From NCBI RefSeq assembly GCF_000718165.1, contig NZ_JOEY01000008.1:62001-126000 (forward strand): a stretch of DNA of 64,000 bases, in the 5' to 3' direction. Made by a program: the position numbers and the translations under genes. This document shows, piece after piece, positions 58,501 through 64,000 of the stretch. The stretch's first letter is position 1. Each line of letters opens with the position of its first letter. The stretch is from Streptomyces fulvoviolaceus (GTDB taxonomy: Bacteria; Actinomycetota; Actinomycetes; Streptomycetales; Streptomycetaceae). The notes under the pieces are model-generated. The model did no database searches. It saw only the letters and a list, made by a program, of their open reading frames with translations, and was not told the DNA's origin.

Positions 58501-59148
58501 GCCGGCGCCACGGAACCGGCCGTCCCCGACGGCCAGCCCCAGCACGTTGTCTCCGGTGCGGAAGGCCTCGGTGACGTCGTAGGTCTGGTACTCGACGTAC
58601 TCGTCGAACGGCGTCCACCGCGGTACCAACGCCGGGCCGGTCAGATCGCAGCCGTTGACGAAAAACCGGTACCAGCCGAGCGCCGAGACGTAGGCCCGAC
58701 CGCGCACCACTTCAGCAGGCAGATCGACTGTGCCGCGCAGGTACAGCACGCGGTAGTCGGCCTTCTCCGCCGGGGCCGGGCCACTGACCCAGCGGGCCCG
58801 CAAGCGCGCCGGGTCCAGAACACCGGTCTCGAACCACGACGGCTCGCTCCACGCACCGGGCTCGGCCTCGCCCTCCGCCCGGATACGCACCCGCCAGCGA
58901 TAACGGCGACAGGCGACCAGCGGCATCCCGTCGTAGCGGACACCGAAGGGTTCCGCCAGGGCCACCTGACCGCTGTCCCACACAAGTTGACCCACCTCGA
59001 ATCCCTCGTCGGCGGACACCTGCACCTGATATGCGGCCTGGGCAGCGCTCTCGGACGACGGCCGCCAGGCGAACTCGGGCCTTCGGTCGTCGATGCTCAG
59101 GGGGGTCTTCCGGGCGTTGGTCCGCAGGTCGACAGGGGCACGCAGCAT
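55525..59148 (-). CDS. GH78 alpha-L-rhamnosidase fused to an HSL-type esterase
   Basis: A 1207-residue fusion. Residues 1-885 are a full GH78 rhamnosidase (EFAWRPSSESAAQAAYQVQV, IVDFGQNFAGVVRIRL, catalytic DCPTRERSGWTGD near 500, KESHNHYALGSVARFL). Residues 886-1207 are an alpha/beta hydrolase_3 esterase with HGG oxyanion hole (YLHGGSYN, 984-986), GDSAGG nucleophile Ser1055, Asp1149 and His1179. Both halves look active. It could remove acyl groups (acetyl, cinnamoyl) and rhamnose from acylated rhamnosides in one polypeptide. ATG 59148 was chosen with GGAG 6 nt upstream. There is no signal peptide. Divergent LacI gene and AAACGTTT operator. Confidence 0.88.
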   Translation of the reverse strand: MLRAPVDLRTNARKTPLSIDDRRPEFAWRPSSESAAQAAYQVQVSADEGFEVGQLVWDSGQVALAEPFGVRYDGMPLVACRRYRWRVRIRAEGEAEPGAWSEPSWFETGVLDPARLRARWVSGPAPAEKADYRVLYLRGTVDLPAEVVRGRAYVSALGWYRFFVNGCDLTGPALVPRWTPFDEYVEYQTYDVTEAFRTGDNVLGLAVGDGRFRGAGGLTGRRAVYGDRTAGFVQVELDLADGSNVTFVTDGSWQAGTGRILTADPKLGERVDLRVPDDDWLTGAAVPARFRHAEVLDERRTLIAEEVAPVREIERLPARSVTRAPSGRQIVDFGQNFAGVVRIRLSGPSGTTVRLTHSEVLREDGELDTDYIHALPVKRWYQRDEVILDGEEGWWSPWFTIHGFRYAEVDGLPGDLDTGDVEGVVLSSDLPDTGTFDCSDERLVRLHRNVSWSLRSNFTDTPTDCPTRERSGWTGDIQVFGPTATTFVDAQAYLRRYLRNVAAEQLPDGKVPVFIPAEASRFSGGMGRPLRLVSGSVGWGDVTVLLPWTLYRYYGDRAVLEQQYSSMTAWVDQLARRARVKRRVTRRLGGNGRSDVDPYVLDTGFHFGEWLRPGENFVGSILDSMRHSPVTATAYFEHSARTLSAVAAVLGRDADAARYRELADRTRSAWRAVFLHADGRVGTDRQEDYVRALAFDLLEPEERSAAVDRLVALIEEADDHLATGFLSTPLLLPVLVDGGRADVAWRVLLRTTSPSWLYQVERGATTVWETWDGHNDKGEAKESHNHYALGSVARFLTEYIAGLSPAEPGYRVIDVRPLVGGGLTRARASVQTPYGTASSSWAVKDGQVTLEVTVPAGATARVHTGTGEPEEFGVGTHTVVWPCVDMKLDRDPSRPATTAGGGLVPMGKSLADNPFVRLGGHFFKLLPRLPRPVRDRVLAAGQRGVLPPKKLAATVNVTTGEPGGVPTTWLARQSRAHGTVVYLHGGSYNVGPLATQWRWLGEIQQRTGVAAATVLYRMAPDHPHPTPLNDAVAAITALHEAGDLSDGRWVLAGDSAGGGLALATAQALCAAGGPMPAGMMLTAPWVDLEMANPELNESEATDTLLSRYYLGWAARLHAGGSPLDDPALSPINGTFDGLPPVHLDAGTRDLFLPDVRRLRDALEAAGVSVTWIEQEGGMHTYPLQTTTREAQWTIRSQAEWLTKLIGG

Positions 59149-59190
59149 GTGGGACTCCAACACGGGATCGTGCTCATTTATGGCGATTGA

Positions 59191-59211
59191 GCCAGTTAAA
59201 CGTTTCACTCG
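59191..59211. promoter_or_regulatory. LacI-type operator around AAACGTTT
   Basis: Perfect palindrome AAACGTTT at 59198-59205 inside TTAAACGTTTCAC, with a central CG as in LacI-family operators. It lies between the fusion gene and the LacI gene. Confidence 0.6.
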
Positions 59212-59282
59212 CGGGCCGAGGATAGGCACAATGGGAGCTGCGCGACAAGGAGGCTGCCCAAGGGTGGTCGGAGAGGGAGGCC

Positions 59283-60296
59283 ATGGCAGCGCGGGCAGGA
59301 AAGCGGATCACCATCAGCGATGTCGCCCGGCACAGCGGAGTATCGATCGCCACGGTCAGTTACGTCCTCAACGACCGGCAGGACAAGTCCACCTCCCCGG
59401 CCACCCGGGCCCGCGTCCTGGCCTCCGCCGCGGATCTCGGGTACGTACCCAATGCGGCGGCGGTCGCGCTGCGCCGCGGGCACAGCAAGGTCGTACTCGT
59501 CGTGGTCGATCCCACCTACACAGGCGAGGTGAGCGCCCGCACGATCGAGTACATCACCAACGGTGTCACCAACCTCGGCTACACCGTCCTGGTCCACAGC
59601 AAAACCTCGGAGGCCCAACTCTGCGACGTCGTACGGGTGGTGCAACCGTTCGCCGTCTTCCTGCTCGCCTTCGTGTCCGCCGACGCCCATGCCAGGCTGA
59701 AACCCCTCGGCGCCCGGCACATCCTCGGCCTCGACCCGCTCCCCGACACCGAGGCCGAGGGCGACCGCTTCTGGGAACAGGGCATCGGAGCCGCCCAGGT
59801 GCGCCACCTCGAGGAGCGCGGGCACAGGCGCATCGGCTACGTCCTGCTCGAAGGCCCCTCACCCCGCCTGCCCGTAGCCCGCAGCCGACTGGCCGGGGCC
59901 GTAGCCGAATGCGCGCGCCGGGGCCTCGAAACGCCCGTCGTGCTGAACCTTCCGCTGCGGCGTGACGCCATCGCCCGGGAACTGCCCGCGATACGGGACT
60001 CGGGCGTCACCGCTGTCTGCGCCCACGAGGACCGCATGGGACTCGCGATCCTCGCGGCGATGACGGATCTGGGCTGGTCCGCTCCGGTCGACCTCGCGGT
60101 CATCGGAGCCGACAACAGCCCCGAATCCCTCTTCGCCACGCCCCAGTTGTCCACGGCCTGGATCCCCGACACCGACAACGCCGACCACGCCGCACAGTGG
60201 CTCGACGCGGTCGTGGCCGGGGAACAGGTCGATGCCGCCGCCAGGTTGCGCAGTGCGCTCCCGCCTGCGCAGGTGACACACCGGCAGTCCACCTGA
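59283..60296 (+). CDS. LacI family transcriptional regulator 2
   Basis: A 337-residue LacI repressor: HTH ISDVARHSGVSIATVSYVLN at residues 10-29, hinge YVPNAAAVALRRG, then a sensor domain (KVVLVVVDPTYTGEVSARTI, GHRRIGYVLLEG, DLAVIGADNSPESL). It is divergent from the rhamnosidase-esterase fusion and likely senses rhamnose or a related product. Start ATG at 59283 with GGGAGG upstream. Confidence 0.9.
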   Translation: MAARAGKRITISDVARHSGVSIATVSYVLNDRQDKSTSPATRARVLASAADLGYVPNAAAVALRRGHSKVVLVVVDPTYTGEVSARTIEYITNGVTNLGYTVLVHSKTSEAQLCDVVRVVQPFAVFLLAFVSADAHARLKPLGARHILGLDPLPDTEAEGDRFWEQGIGAAQVRHLEERGHRRIGYVLLEGPSPRLPVARSRLAGAVAECARRGLETPVVLNLPLRRDAIARELPAIRDSGVTAVCAHEDRMGLAILAAMTDLGWSAPVDLAVIGADNSPESLFATPQLSTAWIPDTDNADHAAQWLDAVVAGEQVDAAARLRSALPPAQVTHRQST

Positions 60297-60717
60297 CGTA
60301 CGACGCGCACGGGGTCACACCTGCGTCGGACGCCGACGGTGTCGAGGGAACGCTTTCCCCGGCCGCCAGTGAACGGGCCGCCGCCTGGCAGCTCCGCCAT
60401 GCTTGCGTATCTGCCAGGCAGGCTGATCCCGGCCGGTCAGGCCATCGCCCCCTGCGACGCCAGTAGATCGCGGGCGGTGCCGTACGCAGTCCACTGCCGG
60501 GGTCGGGCCGAGTGAGACCACCGCCGAGGCGGGCCGGAAGGTGCTCCCGCGGCAGCCGGGCCCCGGCTGACAGGAACTCTGGCGTACAAGCCCTCCAGCC
60601 CGGCGCACACCAATCCCCCGCGCGACGGGCTTCCTCCGCACCAAGGGCCTGCGCGAGGCCACCGCAAGACGCACTCGGTGCGCAACCGCTTGGGACACGG
60701 CCGTCACCGCGCGAAGC
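60297..60717. other. Intergenic region without a recognised gene
   Basis: 421 nt between the LacI 2 stop and the MarR 2 stop. A minus-strand frame ending near 60437 has an odd, low-complexity composition; no domain was seen. No strong hairpin was found. Confidence 0.4.
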
Positions 60718-61260
60718 TCACCCAGGCTGTCCAGTCCTGAAGCCCGCCTTCCGGCTACCGTGTCGGACCAGCTGATCGTCACAGCGCGCGGGCGCACGGC
60801 GCAGGGCCGACGACGACAACGCATCGGGATTCAGCTCCGTGAGCAGGCGCAGTAGCAGGGCGCGTACGGATGCCCGTTCGTCGGGGGCGAGAACCGAAAG
60901 CGCTTCCCTGTCGATGTGCGTCACCACTTCCCGAGCCCGCCCGGCGAGGATCGCGCCGCTTTCGGTGATGGTCAGCTGAACGGTTCGGCGGTTCGAAGGC
61001 CGTTCGCGGCGAGCCAGCAGACCTCGGTCGACCAACGCGTTGACGGCAGCGCCCATGGACTGAGGAGTGATGCCGGTCCGGCGTGCGATCTCCGCCGCGG
61101 AGATCCCCGGCGTCAGGACGACCTGCTGCAAAGCGTTGTGCTGGGTGACCGTGAGGCCGAGCGGCCGCAGCGCTCTCTCAAGGCGCGCACCCATCACGTG
61201 CGCCACCTGCCAGGCCAGGTAGCCCATGCGTGCCGACGGATCGGCGTGTGCGCGACTCAT
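60718..61260 (-). CDS. MarR family transcriptional regulator 2
   Basis: A 180-residue MarR protein with HTH AAEIARRTGITPQSMGAAVN and wing RGLLARRERPSNRRTVQLTI. It is paralogous to 62672-63130 (LTVTQHNALQQVVLTPGISA versus LTLAQHNALQHAVRTPGVSA) but has a longer C-terminal tail of about 25 residues. Divergent from the DUF3533 membrane gene. Two copies of AAGGTRCCTT lie between them. GAGGGGTG precedes the ATG at 61260. Confidence 0.88.
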   Translation of the reverse strand: MSRAHADPSARMGYLAWQVAHVMGARLERALRPLGLTVTQHNALQQVVLTPGISAAEIARRTGITPQSMGAAVNALVDRGLLARRERPSNRRTVQLTITESGAILAGRAREVVTHIDREALSVLAPDERASVRALLLRLLTELNPDALSSSALRRAPARCDDQLVRHGSRKAGFRTGQPG

Positions 61261-61277
61261 GTCACACCCCTCACAAT

Positions 61278-61318
61278 AAGGTGCCTTATATTTTTATGAT
61301 ACAACTAGAAGGTACCTT
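61278..61318. promoter_or_regulatory. Twin AAGGTRCCTT MarR operators
   Basis: AAGGTGCCTT at 61278-61287 and the perfect palindrome AAGGTACCTT at 61309-61318, 31 bp apart centre to centre (about three helical turns), in the divergent region. TATGAT at 61296-61301 between them may be a -10 box. The third copy is at 62646. Confidence 0.68.
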
Positions 61319-61348
61319 ACAGCGAGAGAACGCGGAGGCTTCCCTCTC

Positions 61349-62398
61349 ATGCCCACGCCCACCGTCACCGCCGAGCCACGCCACGCGCACCATCCCCCCG
61401 TGGTGGACGCCTCGCCTGCGCCGCAGGGTGCCACCGGGTTGAAGGGCGTTCTGCTGCCGGTCGCGATCGTGCTGGTCATCGGCTCCATCTTCGTCAGCGT
61501 GTTCCTGGCGGCCTTTCACGCCCCGAAGCCGCATGACCTGCCCGTCGCCGTCGTCGGCACGACCACGCAGCTGAAGCAGGTCACTGAAGGCCTCGATCGC
61601 GGGCAGCCCGGCGGGTTCGAGGTGAAGCGCTACCCGGACGAGGACTCGGCCCGGCGCGCGGTGCAGGACCGGAAGGCCTACGCCGCCTATCTCGTCGGCC
61701 GAGGGGACTCTTCCGAACTGCTGTATGCCGGAGCCAACGGCCCTTCTGTGACGTCCACCGTCAGCGGCGCATTCTCAGGTGTCGCCAAGGCGAGCGGTGA
61801 CCGGCTCACCCAGCAGGATGTCGTTCCGGCCTCTGCGGGCGACACGCGGGGCATGTCGGTGTTCTACGCCGGCTTCGGCGTCGTTCTGGCCGGCTTCCTC
61901 TTCGGCATGATGACCTACCAGATGGCACCCCGCCTGCAGTACCGGTGGCGGATGGCCAGCCTGGCCCTCTTCAGCATCCTCGCCGGCGTCGTCGTGGCAG
62001 TGATCACCGGCAGCCTCGGCTTCGCGGCACTGCCCGGCTCCTTCCTGGGCATCGCGGGGGTCATCGCGCTGATGGCCGCGGCCGTCGGCAGCGCGACCAT
62101 GGTGTTCATGCGCCTGTTCGGCAAGGCCGGCATGTCGCTGGCCTCCGTGGTCCTGCTGACACTCGGCAACAGCACCAGCGGCGGCACACTGCCCACCGCC
62201 TATCTGCCGGACTGGCTGCATCCGCTCTCCGAGATCCTCCCGGTGGGAGTGGGCGTACGAGCCGTCCGGGGCCTGTCGCACTTCAACAACGACGGCCTCA
62301 CCTCGGGCATCGTCGTCCTGACGGCATGGACTCTGGCCTCCGCCGCGACGCTCTACTGGCGCGACGCCCGCGACGCACGCCGCCGAGCCGCCGGCTGA
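61349..62398 (+). CDS. DUF3533/ABC-2-type membrane protein
   Basis: A 349-residue membrane protein with one N-terminal helix (VLLPVAIVLVIGSIFVSVFL), an extracytoplasmic domain of about 125 residues (LPVAVVGTTTQLKQVTEG) and five more C-terminal helices (VFYAGFGVVLAGFLFGMMTY, GIAGVIALMAAAVG, GGTLPTAYLPDWLHPLSEIL, the last the YhgE/Pip-like signature). Such proteins resemble half-transporters of the ABC-2 class and may export lipids or drugs. Regulated by the flanking MarR proteins through AAGGTRCCTT sites. Ends at a strong hairpin. Confidence 0.82.
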   Translation: MPTPTVTAEPRHAHHPPVVDASPAPQGATGLKGVLLPVAIVLVIGSIFVSVFLAAFHAPKPHDLPVAVVGTTTQLKQVTEGLDRGQPGGFEVKRYPDEDSARRAVQDRKAYAAYLVGRGDSSELLYAGANGPSVTSTVSGAFSGVAKASGDRLTQQDVVPASAGDTRGMSVFYAGFGVVLAGFLFGMMTYQMAPRLQYRWRMASLALFSILAGVVVAVITGSLGFAALPGSFLGIAGVIALMAAAVGSATMVFMRLFGKAGMSLASVVLLTLGNSTSGGTLPTAYLPDWLHPLSEILPVGVGVRAVRGLSHFNNDGLTSGIVVLTAWTLASAATLYWRDARDARRRAAG

Positions 62399-62401
62399 CG
62401 C

Positions 62402-62434
62402 CCTGTTCCTGGCCGAGCCCCGGCCAGGAACAGG
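62402..62434. terminator. Strong hairpin terminator after DUF3533 gene
   Basis: A 13-bp perfect stem (62402-62414 with 62422-62434) and a 7-nt loop, 3 nt after the stop codon. Confidence 0.88.
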
Positions 62435-62645
62435 CACGGAAATCTGCCGGTCGCGGCCTGGGGCAGGCCTGACCGGTGGCGGCGCCGTCCGTGGGGACGG
62501 GAAGCGGCGCCGACGCAAGGCCCGGGACCACACTCCCCCCGTGGTCCCGGGCCACCCGCTTCCCCATCTGCAACTGCCCAGGCTCTGGCGGCTCGACGGG
62601 GCAAAGGCGCAGTACCAGCGGCCAGGTAACGCCCTCGCAAACAGC

Positions 62646-62655
62646 AAGGTGCCTT
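62646..62655. promoter_or_regulatory. Third AAGGTGCCTT site and leaderless promoter of MarR 3
   Basis: AAGGTGCCTT lies just upstream of TAGACT (62660-62665), a good -10 box. Seven nt after that box comes the GTG start at 62672, with no Shine-Dalgarno, so the transcript may be leaderless. The operator falls in the -35/-10 spacer, so binding would block RNA polymerase. Confidence 0.62.
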
Positions 62656-62671
62656 CTCGTAGACTGCGTCT

Positions 62672-63130
62672 GTGACCGACGCACCGTTCCCCACCACCGG
62701 ATATCTCGCCTGGCAGTTCTCGCAGATCATGGCCGGACGACTGGAGCGGGCACTGCGCGCGGAGGATCTCACGTTGGCTCAGCACAACGCTCTGCAGCAC
62801 GCCGTGCGTACTCCGGGGGTGTCCGCGGCGGAGATCGCGCGCCGCTCCGGAATTACGGCCCAGTCGATGGGAGCCGCGGTGAACCAACTCGTCGAACGAG
62901 GACTGCTACGACGCGAGCCCCACCCGACCAGCCGCCGCAGCATGCGCCTGTTCGCCACCGACGAGGGACACTCCGCGGCCTCTCGCGCCGCGTCGATCGG
63001 CACGCGCATCGAATCCGAGATGTCCTCACCGCTCTCCCCGGACGACAAGAGCACCATTCACCGTCTGCTGTACCGCTTGGTCGAGGAACTGAACCCCGAC
63101 GCCCTTGCCGACAGTCGATCCCACAGCTAG
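62672..63130 (+). CDS. MarR family transcriptional regulator 3
   Basis: A 152-residue MarR protein: HTH AAEIARRSGITAQSMGAAVN, wing RGLLRREPHPTSRRSMRLFA. Paralogue of MarR 2, which is on the other side of the membrane-protein gene. GTG at 62672 fits a leaderless start. The two regulators share one operator word, so they probably cross-regulate, or one replaced the other in sensing a different ligand. Confidence 0.87.
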   Translation: MTDAPFPTTGYLAWQFSQIMAGRLERALRAEDLTLAQHNALQHAVRTPGVSAAEIARRSGITAQSMGAAVNQLVERGLLRREPHPTSRRSMRLFATDEGHSAASRAASIGTRIESEMSSPLSPDDKSTIHRLLYRLVEELNPDALADSRSHS

Positions 63131-63277
63131 AAGACACCTTGCTGCTCGGGTGGGCTCGGCAGGCTCCGACGGATGGGCCCGGGGCAGTGTCCGGGGCACC
63201 CAACACCTGTGCGGCCGCTGTCCTCGCCTTCCAGCAGCATCGACAGCAGGTCGAGCCGCCCGAGAAGCCTTGTGCTG

Positions 63278-63400
63278 CTACCAGGCGACCGGTAGTTCGT
63301 GGACGCCGTAGGCGCCCATGCCGTTCCGGAATGTGATCCCGTCCAGCGGCACCGCCGGCCGCAGCTCTGGCGCGAGTGCCGGTTCCTGATGACCCTGGGT
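63278..63400 (-). pseudogene. C-terminal remnant of a cytochrome P450
   Basis: The minus-strand frame from just past the SDR stop to a TAG at 63278 reads LRPAVPLDGITFRN and AYGVHELPVAW, the typical closing strand of actinobacterial P450s. The rest of the P450 is absent, replaced by the SDR gene. It is in the same frame as the SDR and directly behind its TGA, so it marks a deletion or insertion junction. Confidence 0.65.
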
Positions 63401-64000
63401 TCAGTACGTCGCGCGTCCGCCGCTGATGTCGTAGACCGCACCGGTGGAGAAGCTGACACGGTCGGAGGCAAGGAACGCGACGAGTTCGGCAACCTCTTCG
63501 GGGCGGCCGATGCGCTGCATGGGGATGAGGTCCGCGAGGCGGGCGAGCACGTCGGGTGCCGTGGTCTCGTTCATGGGGGTGGCGATGACTGCGGGGGTGA
63601 TGACGTTGACCAGAACGCCGCTGGTGGCCAGTTCCTTGCCCACGGACTTGGTCAGAGCGATCACGGCGGCCTTCGAGGCGGAGTAGATCGACAGGTTGGG
63701 GTTGCCGTCCTTGCCGGCCATGCTGGCGAAGTTGACGACCCGGCCCCAGCCGCGGGCCCGCATGCCCGGGGCGAAGACGCGAATCGTGTTGGCGGTCCCG
63801 AGGACGTTGACGTCGAGGACGCGGCGCCATTCCTCTGGCGTGGTCTCCAGCAGCGGCTTGTTCGGCCCGACGATGCCGGCCGAGTTCACCAGCACGTCCA
63901 CATGCCCGATCGCGTCGGCAACCTGCCGCAGCGCCTCCTCGTCGGTGACGTCCGCACAGACATCGGCACCGCTGAGGTCCAGTGTCGTCACCTTCAGCCC
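63401..64000 (-). CDS. SDR family oxidoreductase (partial, 5' end outside window)
   Basis: The C-terminal 199 residues of a classical FabG-like SDR: DVLVNSAGIVGPNKP, the NVLG turn, catalytic Ser in FASMAG, the YSASKAAV active-site Tyr/Lys, LVNVITPAVIATPMN and the ending STGAVYDISGGRATY. The Rossmann nucleotide-binding GxxxGxG lies beyond the window. Direction and spacing do not place it in an operon with its left neighbours. Substrate unknown. Confidence 0.87.
   Translation of the reverse strand, partial: GLKVTTLDLSGADVCADVTDEEALRQVADAIGHVDVLVNSAGIVGPNKPLLETTPEEWRRVLDVNVLGTANTIRVFAPGMRARGWGRVVNFASMAGKDGNPNLSIYSASKAAVIALTKSVGKELATSGVLVNVITPAVIATPMNETTAPDVLARLADLIPMQRIGRPEEVAELVAFLASDRVSFSTGAVYDISGGRATY

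Noticed and set aside
56197..59190. A 997-codon plus-strand open frame opposite the rhamnosidase-esterase fusion
   Set aside because: Same GC-skew artefact; the minus-strand gene has clear GH78 and esterase motifs.
1..64000. CRISPR arrays, tRNA or rRNA genes, phage integrase or origin
   Set aside because: No regularly spaced repeats, no cloverleaf-like tRNA or rRNA segments, and no intact integrase or replication genes were seen.

Overview
The window looks like a Streptomyces (or close actinomycete) chromosome segment. GC is very high, GTG and TTG starts are common, neighbouring genes often share 4-nt GTGA or ATGA overlaps, there is a Tat-exported glycosidase, a sugar ABC transporter without its own ATPase, an HrdB-like sigma factor and a HelR-type RNA-polymerase recycling factor. 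Most of it is accessory: sugar and plant-glycoside use, aromatic-ring catabolism, efflux and detoxification, and many one-component regulators next to visible inverted-repeat operators. No rRNA, tRNA, CRISPR or intact insertion sequence was seen.

Layout. (1) 1-5.6 kb: a sugar regulon with a ROK kinase, an FAD oxidoreductase, an SDR, an SIS-domain protein, a HutC/UTRA-type GntR regulator and a phosphotriesterase-like lactonase. The word GTATAGAC lies in front of three of its transcription units. (2) 5.7-6.5 kb: a broken PP2C phosphatase with an apparent ~59-bp micro-inversion. (3) 6.5-16.3 kb: a GH3 beta-glucosidase, a GH78 rhamnosidase, two ABC permeases and a lipoprotein binding protein, divergent from a LacI regulator with a 16-bp palindromic operator. 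(4) 16.7-29.2 kb: an aromatic meta-cleavage cluster (reduced-flavin monooxygenase pair, FAD hydroxylase, two extradiol-type VOC proteins, two FAH hydrolases, CoA-transferase, two ABM proteins, quinone reductase, FCD-GntR regulator). It contains two diverged, mirrored copies of an FAH-VOC pair. (5) 29.9-33.4 kb: a P450/ferredoxin reductase/ferredoxin operon beside an IclR regulator. (6) 33.5-39.5 kb: TetR, DHA2 efflux, a TetX-like monooxygenase, a second TetR and an Na+/H+ antiporter. (7) 39.5-41.8 kb: a second IclR, a VOC dioxygenase and a third FAH hydrolase. (8) 41.8-47.2 kb: an IS1182-type remnant, DoxX, a UvrA-derived mini-ORF overlapping an HrdB-like sigma factor, HelR and a DUF4193 protein. 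(9) 47.3-55.4 kb: a seven-gene degradative operon (TAXI-type protein, aldolase, dienelactone hydrolase, bicupin dioxygenase, Zn-ADH, FAD hydroxylase, quinone reductase) divergent from a MarR gene. (10) 55.5-60.3 kb: a GH78-esterase fusion with a divergent LacI. (11) 60.7-63.1 kb: two paralogous MarR regulators around a DUF3533 membrane protein, all with AAGGTRCCTT sites. (12) 63.3-64 kb: a P450 tail remnant and an SDR cut by the window edge.

One reading that joins the parts, offered as a hypothesis: the rhamnosidases and beta-glucosidase strip rhamno-glucosides such as flavonoid glycosides, the ABC system and sugar regulon use the released sugars, and the hydroxylase, extradiol-dioxygenase and FAH sets degrade the phenolic aglycone. 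Each aromatic set has its own regulator (FCD-GntR, IclR, MarR), so the phenolic inputs probably differ.
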